Assembly (NCBI RefSeq): GCF_000956405.1
Contig: NZ_JYIV01000027.1
Span: 62,001 to 126,000 of the forward strand
From: Microbacterium oxydans
GTDB lineage: Bacteria > Actinomycetota > Actinomycetes > Actinomycetales > Microbacteriaceae
Direction of reading: 5' to 3'
DNA: 64,000 nt
Shown here: piece after piece, positions 43,117-50,428 of the stretch
How the letters are laid out: the number at the start of each line of letters is the position of its first letter
How positions within the stretch are numbered: the stretch's first letter is position 1
The notes under the pieces: generated by a model
Told to the model about the DNA's origin: nothing
The model's input: only the letters and a program-made list of their open reading frames with translations
Databases searched by the model: none
Program-made: the position numbers and the translations under genes

Positions 43117-43929
43117 ATGAGCACCCGCACGGCAGTCCTGGATCTCGCCGACGTCCGCCTGCACTACGAACTCCGCGGCCAGGGGCCGCTGCTCGTCCTG
43201 ATCGGCGCCCCCATGGATGCCGACGCGTTCGCCCCCTTCGCCGATGAGCTCGCCACGGATCGCACCGTCCTCACCACCGACCCGCGCGGCGCGAAGCGGA
43301 GCATTCTGCACGACCGCTCGCAGGGATCGAGCCCCGAGCAGCGAGCCGACGATCTCGCGGCGCTCATCGAGCAGGTCGATCAGGGACCGGCGACCGTGTT
43401 CGGCTCCAGTGGCGGCGCCGTGACCGCCCTGGCGCTCCTCCAGTCGCACGGCGAGCTCGCATCCGTCGTCATCGCCCACGAGCCCCCGCTCCTCGAGCTG
43501 CTTCCCGACCGCGTCGACCAGCGCCGCCTCACCGACGAGCTCCGGTCGGCGGCCCTCTCCGGCGACCGCGTTGGCGCCTGGAGAATCTTCTTCGCCCAGG
43601 CGAACATCGCGATGCCGGAGGAGGCACTCGTCCAGTGGTTCGGCGGTGAGGTGGATCCGCAGCATCACGACGACGAGCAGTTCTGGTTCCGTCACGAACT
43701 GCCGGCGACCGTGCGCTGGGAGCCCGACCTGGAGACGCTGCGCGCACGCGCGGGCGACCTCGTGCTCGGAATCGGCGAGCAGTCGGTCGGCCAGTTGTGC
43801 GATCGCACGACGACCGCGCTGGGGGAACGGCTCGGCATCGAACCGACCCGGTTCCCCGGCGCCCACACCGGGTTCGTCGATCATCCGGCGGAGTTCGCCG
43901 CACGTCTTCGTGAGGTGCTCGCCCGCTGA
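43117..43929 (+). CDS. Alpha/beta hydrolase
   Basis: A 270-residue hydrolase: RLHYELRGQGPLLVLIGAPMDADAF (oxyanion region), ATVFGSSGGAVTALALLQ (nucleophile elbow with GSSGG), and a late FPGAHTGFVDHPAEFAARL containing the catalytic His. AAGGAG precedes the ATG. Substrate unknown. Convergent with the Erm gene 8 bp away. Confidence 0.87.
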   Translation: MSTRTAVLDLADVRLHYELRGQGPLLVLIGAPMDADAFAPFADELATDRTVLTTDPRGAKRSILHDRSQGSSPEQRADDLAALIEQVDQGPATVFGSSGGAVTALALLQSHGELASVVIAHEPPLLELLPDRVDQRRLTDELRSAALSGDRVGAWRIFFAQANIAMPEEALVQWFGGEVDPQHHDDEQFWFRHELPATVRWEPDLETLRARAGDLVLGIGEQSVGQLCDRTTTALGERLGIEPTRFPGAHTGFVDHPAEFAARLREVLAR

Positions 43930-43937
43930 GGAGCACC

Positions 43938-44702
43938 TCACGCGCGCGAGACCTCTCGCCAGAGCGCGGCCCAGTGCTCCGGGCGCAGATCACGGGGAAG
44001 GCGACGGTCCCCCGCGCCGGCCACTGCCACCACGCGTCGTGCCCTGGCCATCGGGATGCGTGCGGCGACGGCCACGACCGCGGCGAGACTCCCGCCGCGC
44101 CCCGTGAACATCGCGCGGACGAAGGTCTCGTATCGCTGCCGATCCGATACCGGGACGAGGGGCGACCCCCGACGGGTGATGGCGAGCAGGCCGCCGTCGA
44201 CGCTCGGCTGCGGCGAGAAGCCTCTGGCAGGGACCCGCCCTTCCAGGGAGAACTCGAACCAGGGCGCGGACTGCGCCGTCATCATGGTGCCGCCCCCGAC
44301 GCCGGCTCGCTTGCGCGCCACCTCCCACTGCGTGAGCAGCATCGCGTCGCTCCAGCGGCCGCGCGCGAGCAGTCGCCGCAGAATGGGCGTCGTCACGTGG
44401 AAGGGGATGTTGCCGACCACGGTGTCCGCATCGAGCGGGTGCCGTGTGGCGTCGGCGATCTCGACGCGCACACCGGGCAGCGCCGTGCGCAGTCGGTGCA
44501 CGCGGTGCTCGTCGACGTCGATCGCGGTGAGCGGTCTGCCCAGATCCGCGAGCACACGGGTCAGTGCTCCGTCGCCGCAGCCGAGTTCGAGGATCGAGCC
44601 GGAGGTGCGCCCGACGAGGGCGGAGATGCGGGTGAGGGTCGGACGGTGGATGAGGAAGTTCTGGCCGAGTTCGTGACGGCCGCCATGGATTGAACGAGGC
44701 AT
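43938..44702 (-). CDS. erm: Erm-family 23S rRNA (adenine-N6) methyltransferase
   Basis: A 254-residue rRNA methyltransferase of the Erm/KsgA family, predicted to dimethylate A2058 (E. coli numbering) and give macrolide-lincosamide-streptogramin B resistance. It has RHELGQNFL at the N-terminus, SILELGCGDGALTRVLADLG for S-adenosylmethionine, and the catalytic GNIPFHVTTPILRRLL. This pattern and length distinguish it from housekeeping KsgA. The ATG at 44702 has GGAG 7 nt upstream. Its leader ORF and hairpins suggest drug-induced translation. Confidence 0.9.
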   Translation of the reverse strand: MPRSIHGGRHELGQNFLIHRPTLTRISALVGRTSGSILELGCGDGALTRVLADLGRPLTAIDVDEHRVHRLRTALPGVRVEIADATRHPLDADTVVGNIPFHVTTPILRRLLARGRWSDAMLLTQWEVARKRAGVGGGTMMTAQSAPWFEFSLEGRVPARGFSPQPSVDGGLLAITRRGSPLVPVSDRQRYETFVRAMFTGRGGSLAAVVAVAARIPMARARRVVAVAGAGDRRLPRDLRPEHWAALWREVSRA

Positions 44703-44708
44703 GAGTGC

Positions 44709-44844
44709 GCTCCAGAGGAAGAATCGGAGCACCTCGGAGGAGGGAGACGACGCGAAGAGGCGTCAGTGAGGACTGCCCGTCCCGAGGTGCGATGACATCT
44801 CGGTGGACGGCGCGCAGATGCGTGCGGAGAGCGAGCGCGCCGTC
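44709..44844 (-). promoter_or_regulatory. Attenuator-like hairpins in the erm leader
   Basis: Three pairings can be read on the mRNA: 44835-44844 with 44806-44815 (10 bp, beginning at the leader stop codon), 44782-44790 with 44729-44737 (9 bp), and 44726-44730 with 44709-44713 (GCTCC with the GGAGC that holds the ribosome-binding site). The last two compete for 44729-44730. A ribosome stalled in the leader could shift the balance and free the erm start, as in known erm genes. Confidence 0.6.
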
Positions 44845-44881
44845 AGGCGCGGCGGTCGCGGAACACGAGAGTGCGCCCCAT
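44843..44881 (-). CDS. Erm leader peptide, MGRTLVFRDRRA
   Basis: A 12-codon frame starting ATG at 44881 and stopping at 44843, about 140 nt upstream of erm. It contains Arg-Asp-Arg at residues 8-10, an R-x-R (+X+) pattern of the kind at which macrolide-bound ribosomes stall. The stop codon falls in the first hairpin arm. It is too short for statistical ORF evidence; position and motif are the support. Confidence 0.55.
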   Translation of the reverse strand: MGRTLVFRDRRA

Positions 44882-44928
44882 CACGGGCGCTGCGCATATT
44901 GTTCCCATGCCTGCCAGCATATCCGCCC

Positions 44929-45531
44929 TCAGATCCAGCCGCGCTCCTCGGCGATCAGCACGGCCTGCTGCCGCGTGCCGACGGAGAGCTTCCCGAGGAT
45001 CACCGAGATGTGGTTGCGCACGGTGCCTGGCGCGAGGGAGAGAGCGCGCGCGATCTGCCCGGTCGTCTCCCCGCGCCGGCCCGCTCGCAGCACATCGAGC
45101 TCGCGGTCGGTGAGCGGTGAGCGTTCGTCGCTGAGGGCGTCGGCCGCGATCTCCGGATCGACGTAGCGGGCACCCGCGGCGACGCGACGGATCACCGCGG
45201 CGACCTCGTCGGCGCCGCGCGATTTGGGGAGGAATCCGGAGACGCCGGAGGCGAGGGCACGTCGCAGCACTCCAGGGCGTGCGTGGCGGGTCACCACCAC
45301 GCAGCGCGTCGCGATCGCCCTGTTCAGCTTCTCGGCCACCTGCACGCCGTCGAGGGCAGGCATCTCCAGATCGAGCAGGCAGACGTCCGGCTGCAGCCGC
45401 ATAGCCTCGGCCACGGCCTGCTCCCCGTCGGCGCACTCGGCGACGACCTCGATGTCGGGTTCGAGCCGCAGCAGCGCGGCGAGCGCGGAACGGATCATCC
45501 CCTCGTCATCGGCCAGCAGCACCCGGATCAT
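44929..45531 (-). CDS. NarL/DesR-type response regulator
   Basis: A 200-residue two-component regulator. The receiver domain has Asp-Asp near residue 8 and the phosphorylated Asp54 in CLLDLEMPALDG; the LuxR-type helix-turn-helix is LTDRELDVLRAGRRGETTGQIARALSLAPGTVRNHISVILGKL at about residues 140-182. Its start overlaps the kinase stop by 4 bp (ATGA), so the two genes are coupled. The erm gene lies 3' of it in the same direction. Confidence 0.95.
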   Translation of the reverse strand: MIRVLLADDEGMIRSALAALLRLEPDIEVVAECADGEQAVAEAMRLQPDVCLLDLEMPALDGVQVAEKLNRAIATRCVVVTRHARPGVLRRALASGVSGFLPKSRGADEVAAVIRRVAAGARYVDPEIAADALSDERSPLTDRELDVLRAGRRGETTGQIARALSLAPGTVRNHISVILGKLSVGTRQQAVLIAEERGWI

Positions 45532-46742
45532 CGGACCTCCTCCGGCGCCGACGGCACCGTCACGACCACGAGGAACTCGTCAGGACCTCGCCGCACATCG
45601 AGCGTCCCCTGTGCCTCTTCGATCCGCCGCCGCACACCCTCGAGACCCGACCCGTCGAGGTCGACCGCTTCAGGCTCGGAGCCGGTGTGCAGCACCAGGT
45701 CGTTCGCGATCTCATAGCGCCAGACGTGGCCGGCGCGAACCAGCAGGAGACGTACACGCCCTCCACCACCATGACGCAGGACGTTCGTCGTCGTCTCCCG
45801 GATCACAGGGCCCAGAGCCGACGCCGGCGCCGAATCGGCATCCGCATCGATGACGGCATCCACGTCCAGGCCCGCCGCGGCGAGCAGATCTCTGGCATTG
45901 GCCAGTTCGTCGCCCAGCGGCACCGAGCGGAAGCGCGTCGCCAGGTCCCTGGTGCCCTGACGCGCCTCGTCCACACTGATGCGGGCGGCGCGGAGCTGCT
46001 CCATCCCCGCCTCGGGATCGCTCGGCAGCAGGCGTTCGGCCAGTTCCAGCTGGAGTGCGATGACCTGGAGGTGGTGACCTTGCAGGTCGTGCACGTCCGT
46101 GGCGACGCGCAGGCGCTCCTGGGTTGCCGCGAGCTTGGCCTCCGAGGTGCGGGCGCGGTCCAGGGTGACCAGCACATCCCACCACCACAGCGAGCTCACG
46201 GTCGTCCCGGGGAGCAGCACCCCGTAGATGGCCGGCAGCCACCAGGGCAGATCGACCCCGAAACTGGTCGTCGTCGAGTCGATCAGCCCCAGCGCGATCA
46301 GCACGAGGGTGGCCGCACCGACGACGCGCACGCGCACGCCCCGCGGCCAGCTCAGCAGCACGAAGAACTGCATCACCGGCATGGCGCCGAGCTGCCAGCT
46401 GCCCACCAGCAGACCTGCTGTGAGTCCGTAGCCGACCGCGACGAGGAAGGGGACGGTCAGACGACCCCATGCCACCCTCGGTGCGACGTCGACGTGGCGA
46501 CGGTAGTCGTCGAGCAGCAGCAGCGTCGAGGCACACCACCCCAGTCCGCCGAGGCCGACGACGAGGAGGACCTCGCCGCGCAGATCGTCCGCCGCCGCGA
46601 TGCCGGTCCATGCCCCGACGAGCATCAGCTCGATGAACAGCACGCCCGCCACCGTGTACCACCAGGTCGCCGTGATGCCGCGCGCCAGCTGACGCGATCC
46701 GGGTGTCGGCTCAGCGGCGGTGTCGGGGGGTACGCGGGTCAC
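45528..46742 (-). CDS. DesK/NarX-type sensor histidine kinase
   Basis: A 404-residue kinase with an N-terminal membrane region (about six hydrophobic segments, residues 20-190), a dimerisation domain with the phosphorylated His in DVHDLQGHHLQVIALQLELAERLL (near residue 216), and an HATPase_c domain (ETTTNVLRHGGGG, LDGSGLEGVRRRIEEAQG). It has no large extracytoplasmic domain, so it probably senses a membrane or intramembrane cue. A palindromic operator lies in front of it. Confidence 0.93.
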   Translation of the reverse strand: MTRVPPDTAAEPTPGSRQLARGITATWWYTVAGVLFIELMLVGAWTGIAAADDLRGEVLLVVGLGGLGWCASTLLLLDDYRRHVDVAPRVAWGRLTVPFLVAVGYGLTAGLLVGSWQLGAMPVMQFFVLLSWPRGVRVRVVGAATLVLIALGLIDSTTTSFGVDLPWWLPAIYGVLLPGTTVSSLWWWDVLVTLDRARTSEAKLAATQERLRVATDVHDLQGHHLQVIALQLELAERLLPSDPEAGMEQLRAARISVDEARQGTRDLATRFRSVPLGDELANARDLLAAAGLDVDAVIDADADSAPASALGPVIRETTTNVLRHGGGGRVRLLLVRAGHVWRYEIANDLVLHTGSEPEAVDLDGSGLEGVRRRIEEAQGTLDVRRGPDEFLVVVTVPSAPEEVR

Positions 46743-46756
46743 GCTCCCACGATAGG

Positions 46757-46824
46757 GCCGTGACAGTTGTCACGGCAGCCGCGTGCGATCCACCCGGCAG
46801 TCGGTGACGGGCTGACACTGCCGG
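46757..46824. promoter_or_regulatory. Two palindromes in the divergent kinase/efflux promoter region
   Basis: GCCGTGACAGTTGTCACGGC (46757-46776) is a perfect 20-bp palindrome. CCGGCAGT (46794-46801) and ACTGCCGG (46817-46824) form a second inverted repeat. They lie between the kinase start and the small efflux gene and are candidate binding sites for the NarL-type regulator, controlling both directions. Confidence 0.65.
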
Positions 46825-46896
46825 TTCGGAACGCTCTCGGCTGGACTGGGGTCATCGCGGCGGAGACTCCGTCCACACCGACAACCGGGAGCATCC

Positions 46897-47439
46897 ATGA
46901 ACCTCATCGAGACCTTCCAGAACCTGGTCGCGCAGGTCCCCGAACTCGTGCAGCCCCTCATCGTCGCGCTCGCCGGCGCGGTCCCCTTCGTCGAGGGCGA
47001 AGGGGCGGTGAGCATCGGCATCATCGGCGGCATCTCCCCGGTGATCGCCGCCATCGCCGCGATCGTCGGGAACTTCCTCTGCGTGCTCGTCGTCGTGCTG
47101 GTGAGCTCGAGCGCCCGGCAGGCCGTCGTGAACCGCTCTCGCGCCAAGACCGCGGCACTCGCCGGAGGGGGCACGACCGAGATCGAGGCTGCGGACGCCG
47201 GGGGCGCCGGTCGCGGCACCGCTCGTCGCGAGAAGTTCCAGCGGGCGTTCGAGCGCTACGGCGTGCCGGGGGTCAGCCTGCTGGGGCCGCTCCTGCTGCC
47301 GACGCAGTTCACCGCGACGATGCTCGCGGCGTCCGGGATCGGTCGAGCACGCATCCTGTTCTGGCAGGCTCTCGCCATCATCGGATGGACCACGATCATC
47401 GCCGTCATCGTCGGGAGCGCGGTGTACGCGATCCGATGA
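46897..47439 (+). CDS. Small multidrug export protein-like membrane protein
   Basis: A 180-residue protein of PF06695 (small multi-drug export): an N-terminal LIVALAGAVPFVEGEGAVSIGIIGGISPVIAAIAAIVGNFLCVLVVV membrane block, a soluble centre, and FERYGVPGVSLLGPLLLPTQFTATMLAASGIGRARILFWQALAIIGWTTI. Substrate unknown. Divergent from the two-component genes and possibly their target. Confidence 0.85.
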   Translation: MNLIETFQNLVAQVPELVQPLIVALAGAVPFVEGEGAVSIGIIGGISPVIAAIAAIVGNFLCVLVVVLVSSSARQAVVNRSRAKTAALAGGGTTEIEAADAGGAGRGTARREKFQRAFERYGVPGVSLLGPLLLPTQFTATMLAASGIGRARILFWQALAIIGWTTIIAVIVGSAVYAIR

Positions 47440-47455
47440 GCGCACGCTCCTCCGG

Positions 47456-47502
47456 AAACAGCTGAATTCAGACTTTCTTGAATTCAGCTGTTTCTGTATC
47501 GT
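47456..47502. promoter_or_regulatory. Palindromic operator and promoter of the CmtR-like repressor
   Basis: AAACAGCTGAATTCA (47456-47470) and TGAATTCAGCTGTTT (47479-47493) form a perfect 15-bp inverted repeat with an 8-nt spacer. A -10 TATCGT lies at 47497-47502, 6 nt before the GTG at 47509, pointing to leaderless translation. The palindrome covers the expected -35, as for an autorepressing ArsR-family operator; as an RNA hairpin it may also end the upstream transcript. Confidence 0.65.
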
Positions 47503-47508
47503 GGTGTC

Positions 47509-47853
47509 GTGACCACCGCCCCGACCCACACGGCCTCGCTCACGCACACGGCCGCCGTCGCCCGCCTCGGGCACGCCCTCTCCGACCCCACGCGGGCCGG
47601 GGTGCTGCTCGCGCTGCGGGAGGCACCGCACTACCCCGCCGATCTCGCCGACGCACTCGGGGTCTCGCGCCAGACGATGTCGAACCATCTCGCGTGCCTC
47701 CGCGGTTGCGGCCTGGTCGAGAGCGTGCAGGACGGGCGCCGCAGCAGCTACCGGCTTGCCGACAGGCACCTCGCACCGGCACTCGACATGCTCATGCGGG
47801 TCACCCTCATCGTCGAGCCCGACTGCTGCTCCGGCGAAGGCTGCACCTGCTGA
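47509..47853 (+). CDS. ArsR/SmtB-family metal-responsive repressor, CmtR-like
   Basis: A 114-residue winged-helix repressor. The recognition helix is VSRQTMSNHLACLRGCGLV with Cys63 and Cys67 in the position of the CmtR Cd/Pb site, and the C-terminus carries four more Cys (residues 106, 107, 112, 114) in CCSGEGCTC. This favours a soft divalent metal (Cd, Pb, Zn). The start is GTG at 47509. Its stop overlaps the ATG of the efflux gene (ATGA). Confidence 0.92.
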   Translation: MTTAPTHTASLTHTAAVARLGHALSDPTRAGVLLALREAPHYPADLADALGVSRQTMSNHLACLRGCGLVESVQDGRRSSYRLADRHLAPALDMLMRVTLIVEPDCCSGEGCTC

Positions 47854-48524
47854 TGAGCACCACGGCGACCGGTTCACGTCGGGAGACACTGCACCGCCGC
47901 ATCCGCCTGCTCGTCGGCATCACGATCGGCTACAACCTGATCGAGGCCGTCGTCGCGATCGCCGCAGGGTCGGTCGCGTCCTCCGCGGCTCTGATCGGTT
48001 TCGGGCTGGATTCCACGATCGAGGTGCTCTCCGCCGCCGCGGTCGCCTGGCAGTTCACCCGCCGTGATCCGGAACGCTGGGAGAAGCCGACCCTGCGCGT
48101 GATCGCGGTCGCCTTCTTCGCCCTCGCGATCTATGTGACGGCGACGTCCGTGACCGCGCTGGTCACGGCCGAGCGGCCCGAGCACAGCACGATCGGCATC
48201 ATCCTGACCGCGATCAGCGTCGCCGTCATGCCCTTCCTCTCCTTCGCCGAACGCCGGGCGGGACGAGAGCTGGGTTCGGCCACGGCGGTCGCCGACTCGA
48301 AGCAGACCCTCATCTGCACGTACCTCTCCGCCGCGGTGCTGGTCGGGCTGGTCGCAAACTCGCTGCTCGGCTGGTGGTGGGCGGATGCGGTGGCCGGCCT
48401 CGTGATCGCCGCCTTCGCGGTGCGCGAGGGCATCGAGGCGTGGAAGGGCGATGCCTGCGCCACCTCGGTCGGGATGCTCCTCGAGGACGACGCCGACGAG
48501 CATGACCACCACGAGGCGGACTGA
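47853..48524 (+). CDS. CDF-like heavy-metal efflux transporter, short form
   Basis: A 223-residue membrane protein with about six hydrophobic segments, ALIGFGLDSTIEVLSAAAVAWQ holding the Asp-bearing helix 2 motif and LLGWWWADAVAGLVIAAFAVREG helix 5. It lacks the usual cytoplasmic domain and ends in DDADEHDHHEAD, a His/Asp-rich metal-binding tail. It is coupled to the CmtR-like repressor and is its likely target. Confidence 0.9.
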   Translation: MSTTATGSRRETLHRRIRLLVGITIGYNLIEAVVAIAAGSVASSAALIGFGLDSTIEVLSAAAVAWQFTRRDPERWEKPTLRVIAVAFFALAIYVTATSVTALVTAERPEHSTIGIILTAISVAVMPFLSFAERRAGRELGSATAVADSKQTLICTYLSAAVLVGLVANSLLGWWWADAVAGLVIAAFAVREGIEAWKGDACATSVGMLLEDDADEHDHHEAD

Positions 48525-48558
48525 CCCCTTCCACCCGGTCGAGACCTAGGCTGAGGGG

Positions 48559-49467
48559 ATGGATGCCGCTCCCCCGACGCCGACTCGAGATCTTCTCGGT
48601 CGAACCGTTCTCGTCACGGGCGCGAACGCGGGTATCGGCTACTGGTGCGCGGAGCAGCTCGCCGCCCGGGGAGCACGCGTCGTCCTCGGATGCCGCTCCC
48701 CCGAGCGCGCGAGCACGGCGGTCTCGGCGATCCGCGGCCGGGTGCCGGAGGCCGACCTGGGTGTGCTGGAGCTCGACCTCGGATCGCTCGACAGCGTGTC
48801 CGAGGCAGCCGCCCGAGTCGACGAACGCCTCGATGCGATCATCTGCAACGCCGGGGTGAAGGCGGCAGATCGCGCAGCGCGCACCAGCGACGGCCACGAC
48901 CTCATGGTGGGCACGAACTTCCTCGGGCATTTCGCCCTGGTCGCACAACTCGAGTCAGTGCTCGCCCCCGCAGCCCGCGTGGTCGCCGTCGGCTCGATCG
49001 CCCACCGTTTCGCACGCCTCGACCCGGCGACGCTCGACGACCCGTGGACCGGTTCCTCACTGCAGCAGTACGGGCGGTCGAAGGCGTCTCTGATGGCCTT
49101 TGCGTTCGAGCTGGCGCGACGCTGGGCCGACTCATCCCGCTCGGCGGTCTGCGCGCACCCGGGCTATGCGGTCGACCCGCTCACCCTTCCGCGCCCCGGC
49201 TTGGCGTCGGTGTCCGGCATCGCCCGCGCCCTGGCAGCACCGACCAGGCTTCTGGTGCAGGGCAAGGACGGCGGGGCGCTGCCGATCGTCCATGCGGCCA
49301 CCTCGACCGAGGTCGTCAGCGGCGATTACTGGGGGCCGGGCGGTCTGCTCGAGTTCCGCGGAGCCCCCGCGCGGGTGTCGGCTTCGGACGAGGTGCGCTC
49401 ATCTGACGTGGGCGCAGCGCTGTGGGCGGCGGCGGAGCGCCTCACCGGGGTGCCTTTCCCGACGTGA
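48559..49467 (+). CDS. Short-chain dehydrogenase/reductase
   Basis: A 302-residue SDR: TVLVTGANAGIGYWCAEQLAARGARVVLGCRSPE carries the TGxxxGIG nucleotide motif, ICNAGVKAADRA the NNAG-like segment, and the YGRSKASLMAF part has the catalytic Tyr-x-x-x-Lys. Resembles retinol-dehydrogenase-like SDRs. Substrate unknown. Confidence 0.92.
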   Translation: MDAAPPTPTRDLLGRTVLVTGANAGIGYWCAEQLAARGARVVLGCRSPERASTAVSAIRGRVPEADLGVLELDLGSLDSVSEAAARVDERLDAIICNAGVKAADRAARTSDGHDLMVGTNFLGHFALVAQLESVLAPAARVVAVGSIAHRFARLDPATLDDPWTGSSLQQYGRSKASLMAFAFELARRWADSSRSAVCAHPGYAVDPLTLPRPGLASVSGIARALAAPTRLLVQGKDGGALPIVHAATSTEVVSGDYWGPGGLLEFRGAPARVSASDEVRSSDVGAALWAAAERLTGVPFPT

Positions 49468-49506
49468 CGGCATCGGAGTGTCAGCACCCCGAGACAGGAT
49501 GAAACC

Positions 49507-50412
49507 ATGATCACGCTGCTCTCCGCACCGTCGAACCTCGGTCTCCGTCCACCGCAGCCCGGCGCGGTCCCCGGTGCGGCGAAGGCGCCGGAAGCACTGC
49601 GCGAGGCCGGGCTGTTCCGCCGATTCGCCACGCTCGGCGCCACGGACTCCGGTGTCGTCCTCCCCGGGAGGTATGTCGACGACGCCGCGACAAGGCTCCC
49701 CGGGCACGTGCGGAACGAGGTCGCCATGATCGAGCATGCGCGAGGCCTCGCCGCCCGTATCGGCGAGGCGTTCGGCCGGGGTGAGGCGCCGCTCGTGCTG
49801 GGCGGTGACTGCTCGATCCTCCTGGGCGCAGGCATCGCCTCCGCTCATCGCGGCGGCATCGGACTCGTGCACATCGACGGCCATACCGACTTCCGACACC
49901 CCGGCAACGACCCCGAGTGCGCGAGCGTGGCCGGTGAAGATCTCGCGGCGGCCGTAGGACTGCACTGGCCGGCCATCGCCGACATCGACGGATATGGACC
50001 CTACTTCCGTCCGGCCCGCACGGCGCACATCGGCCACCGCGACGACGACGAGCAGCAGGAGGAGGCGCGAGCCGTCCTGGGGCGGGTGGCACCCGCCGCC
50101 GAGGTCCTGGCCCTCGGAGCGCAGCGGGTCGGCGCGGAGTGTGCCACCGTGGCAGGGCCCGCCTACTGGCTGCAGCTCGACGTGGATGTGCTCGACCCCT
50201 CCGTCATGCCCGCCGTCGACAGCCCCGACCCGGGAGGGATCGGCGCGGCGGAGCTCATCGCCCTGCTGCGGGAGCTCGCGCCGCGCGCCGTCGGGGCCTC
50301 CGTCACGGTGTTCGATCCCGACCTCGACCCCGACGGGCGCTACGCCCGCCTGCTGGTCGACGTCCTCTCCGAAGGGCTCGGCGACCTGGGCACCGGGGTG
50401 CCGCGCACCTGA
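49507..50412 (+). CDS. Arginase/agmatinase/formiminoglutamase-family protein
   Basis: A 301-residue ureohydrolase: VLGGDCSILLG, GLVHIDGHTDFRHP and LQLDVDVLDPSVMPAVDSPDPGG carry the binuclear manganese ligands (His, Asp, Asp, Asp). N- and C-terminal parts are unlike those of classical agmatinase. The guanidino substrate is not determined. Confidence 0.9.
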   Translation: MITLLSAPSNLGLRPPQPGAVPGAAKAPEALREAGLFRRFATLGATDSGVVLPGRYVDDAATRLPGHVRNEVAMIEHARGLAARIGEAFGRGEAPLVLGGDCSILLGAGIASAHRGGIGLVHIDGHTDFRHPGNDPECASVAGEDLAAAVGLHWPAIADIDGYGPYFRPARTAHIGHRDDDEQQEEARAVLGRVAPAAEVLALGAQRVGAECATVAGPAYWLQLDVDVLDPSVMPAVDSPDPGGIGAAELIALLRELAPRAVGASVTVFDPDLDPDGRYARLLVDVLSEGLGDLGTGVPRT

Positions 50413-50428
50413 GGGCGCAAGCGCGGGA

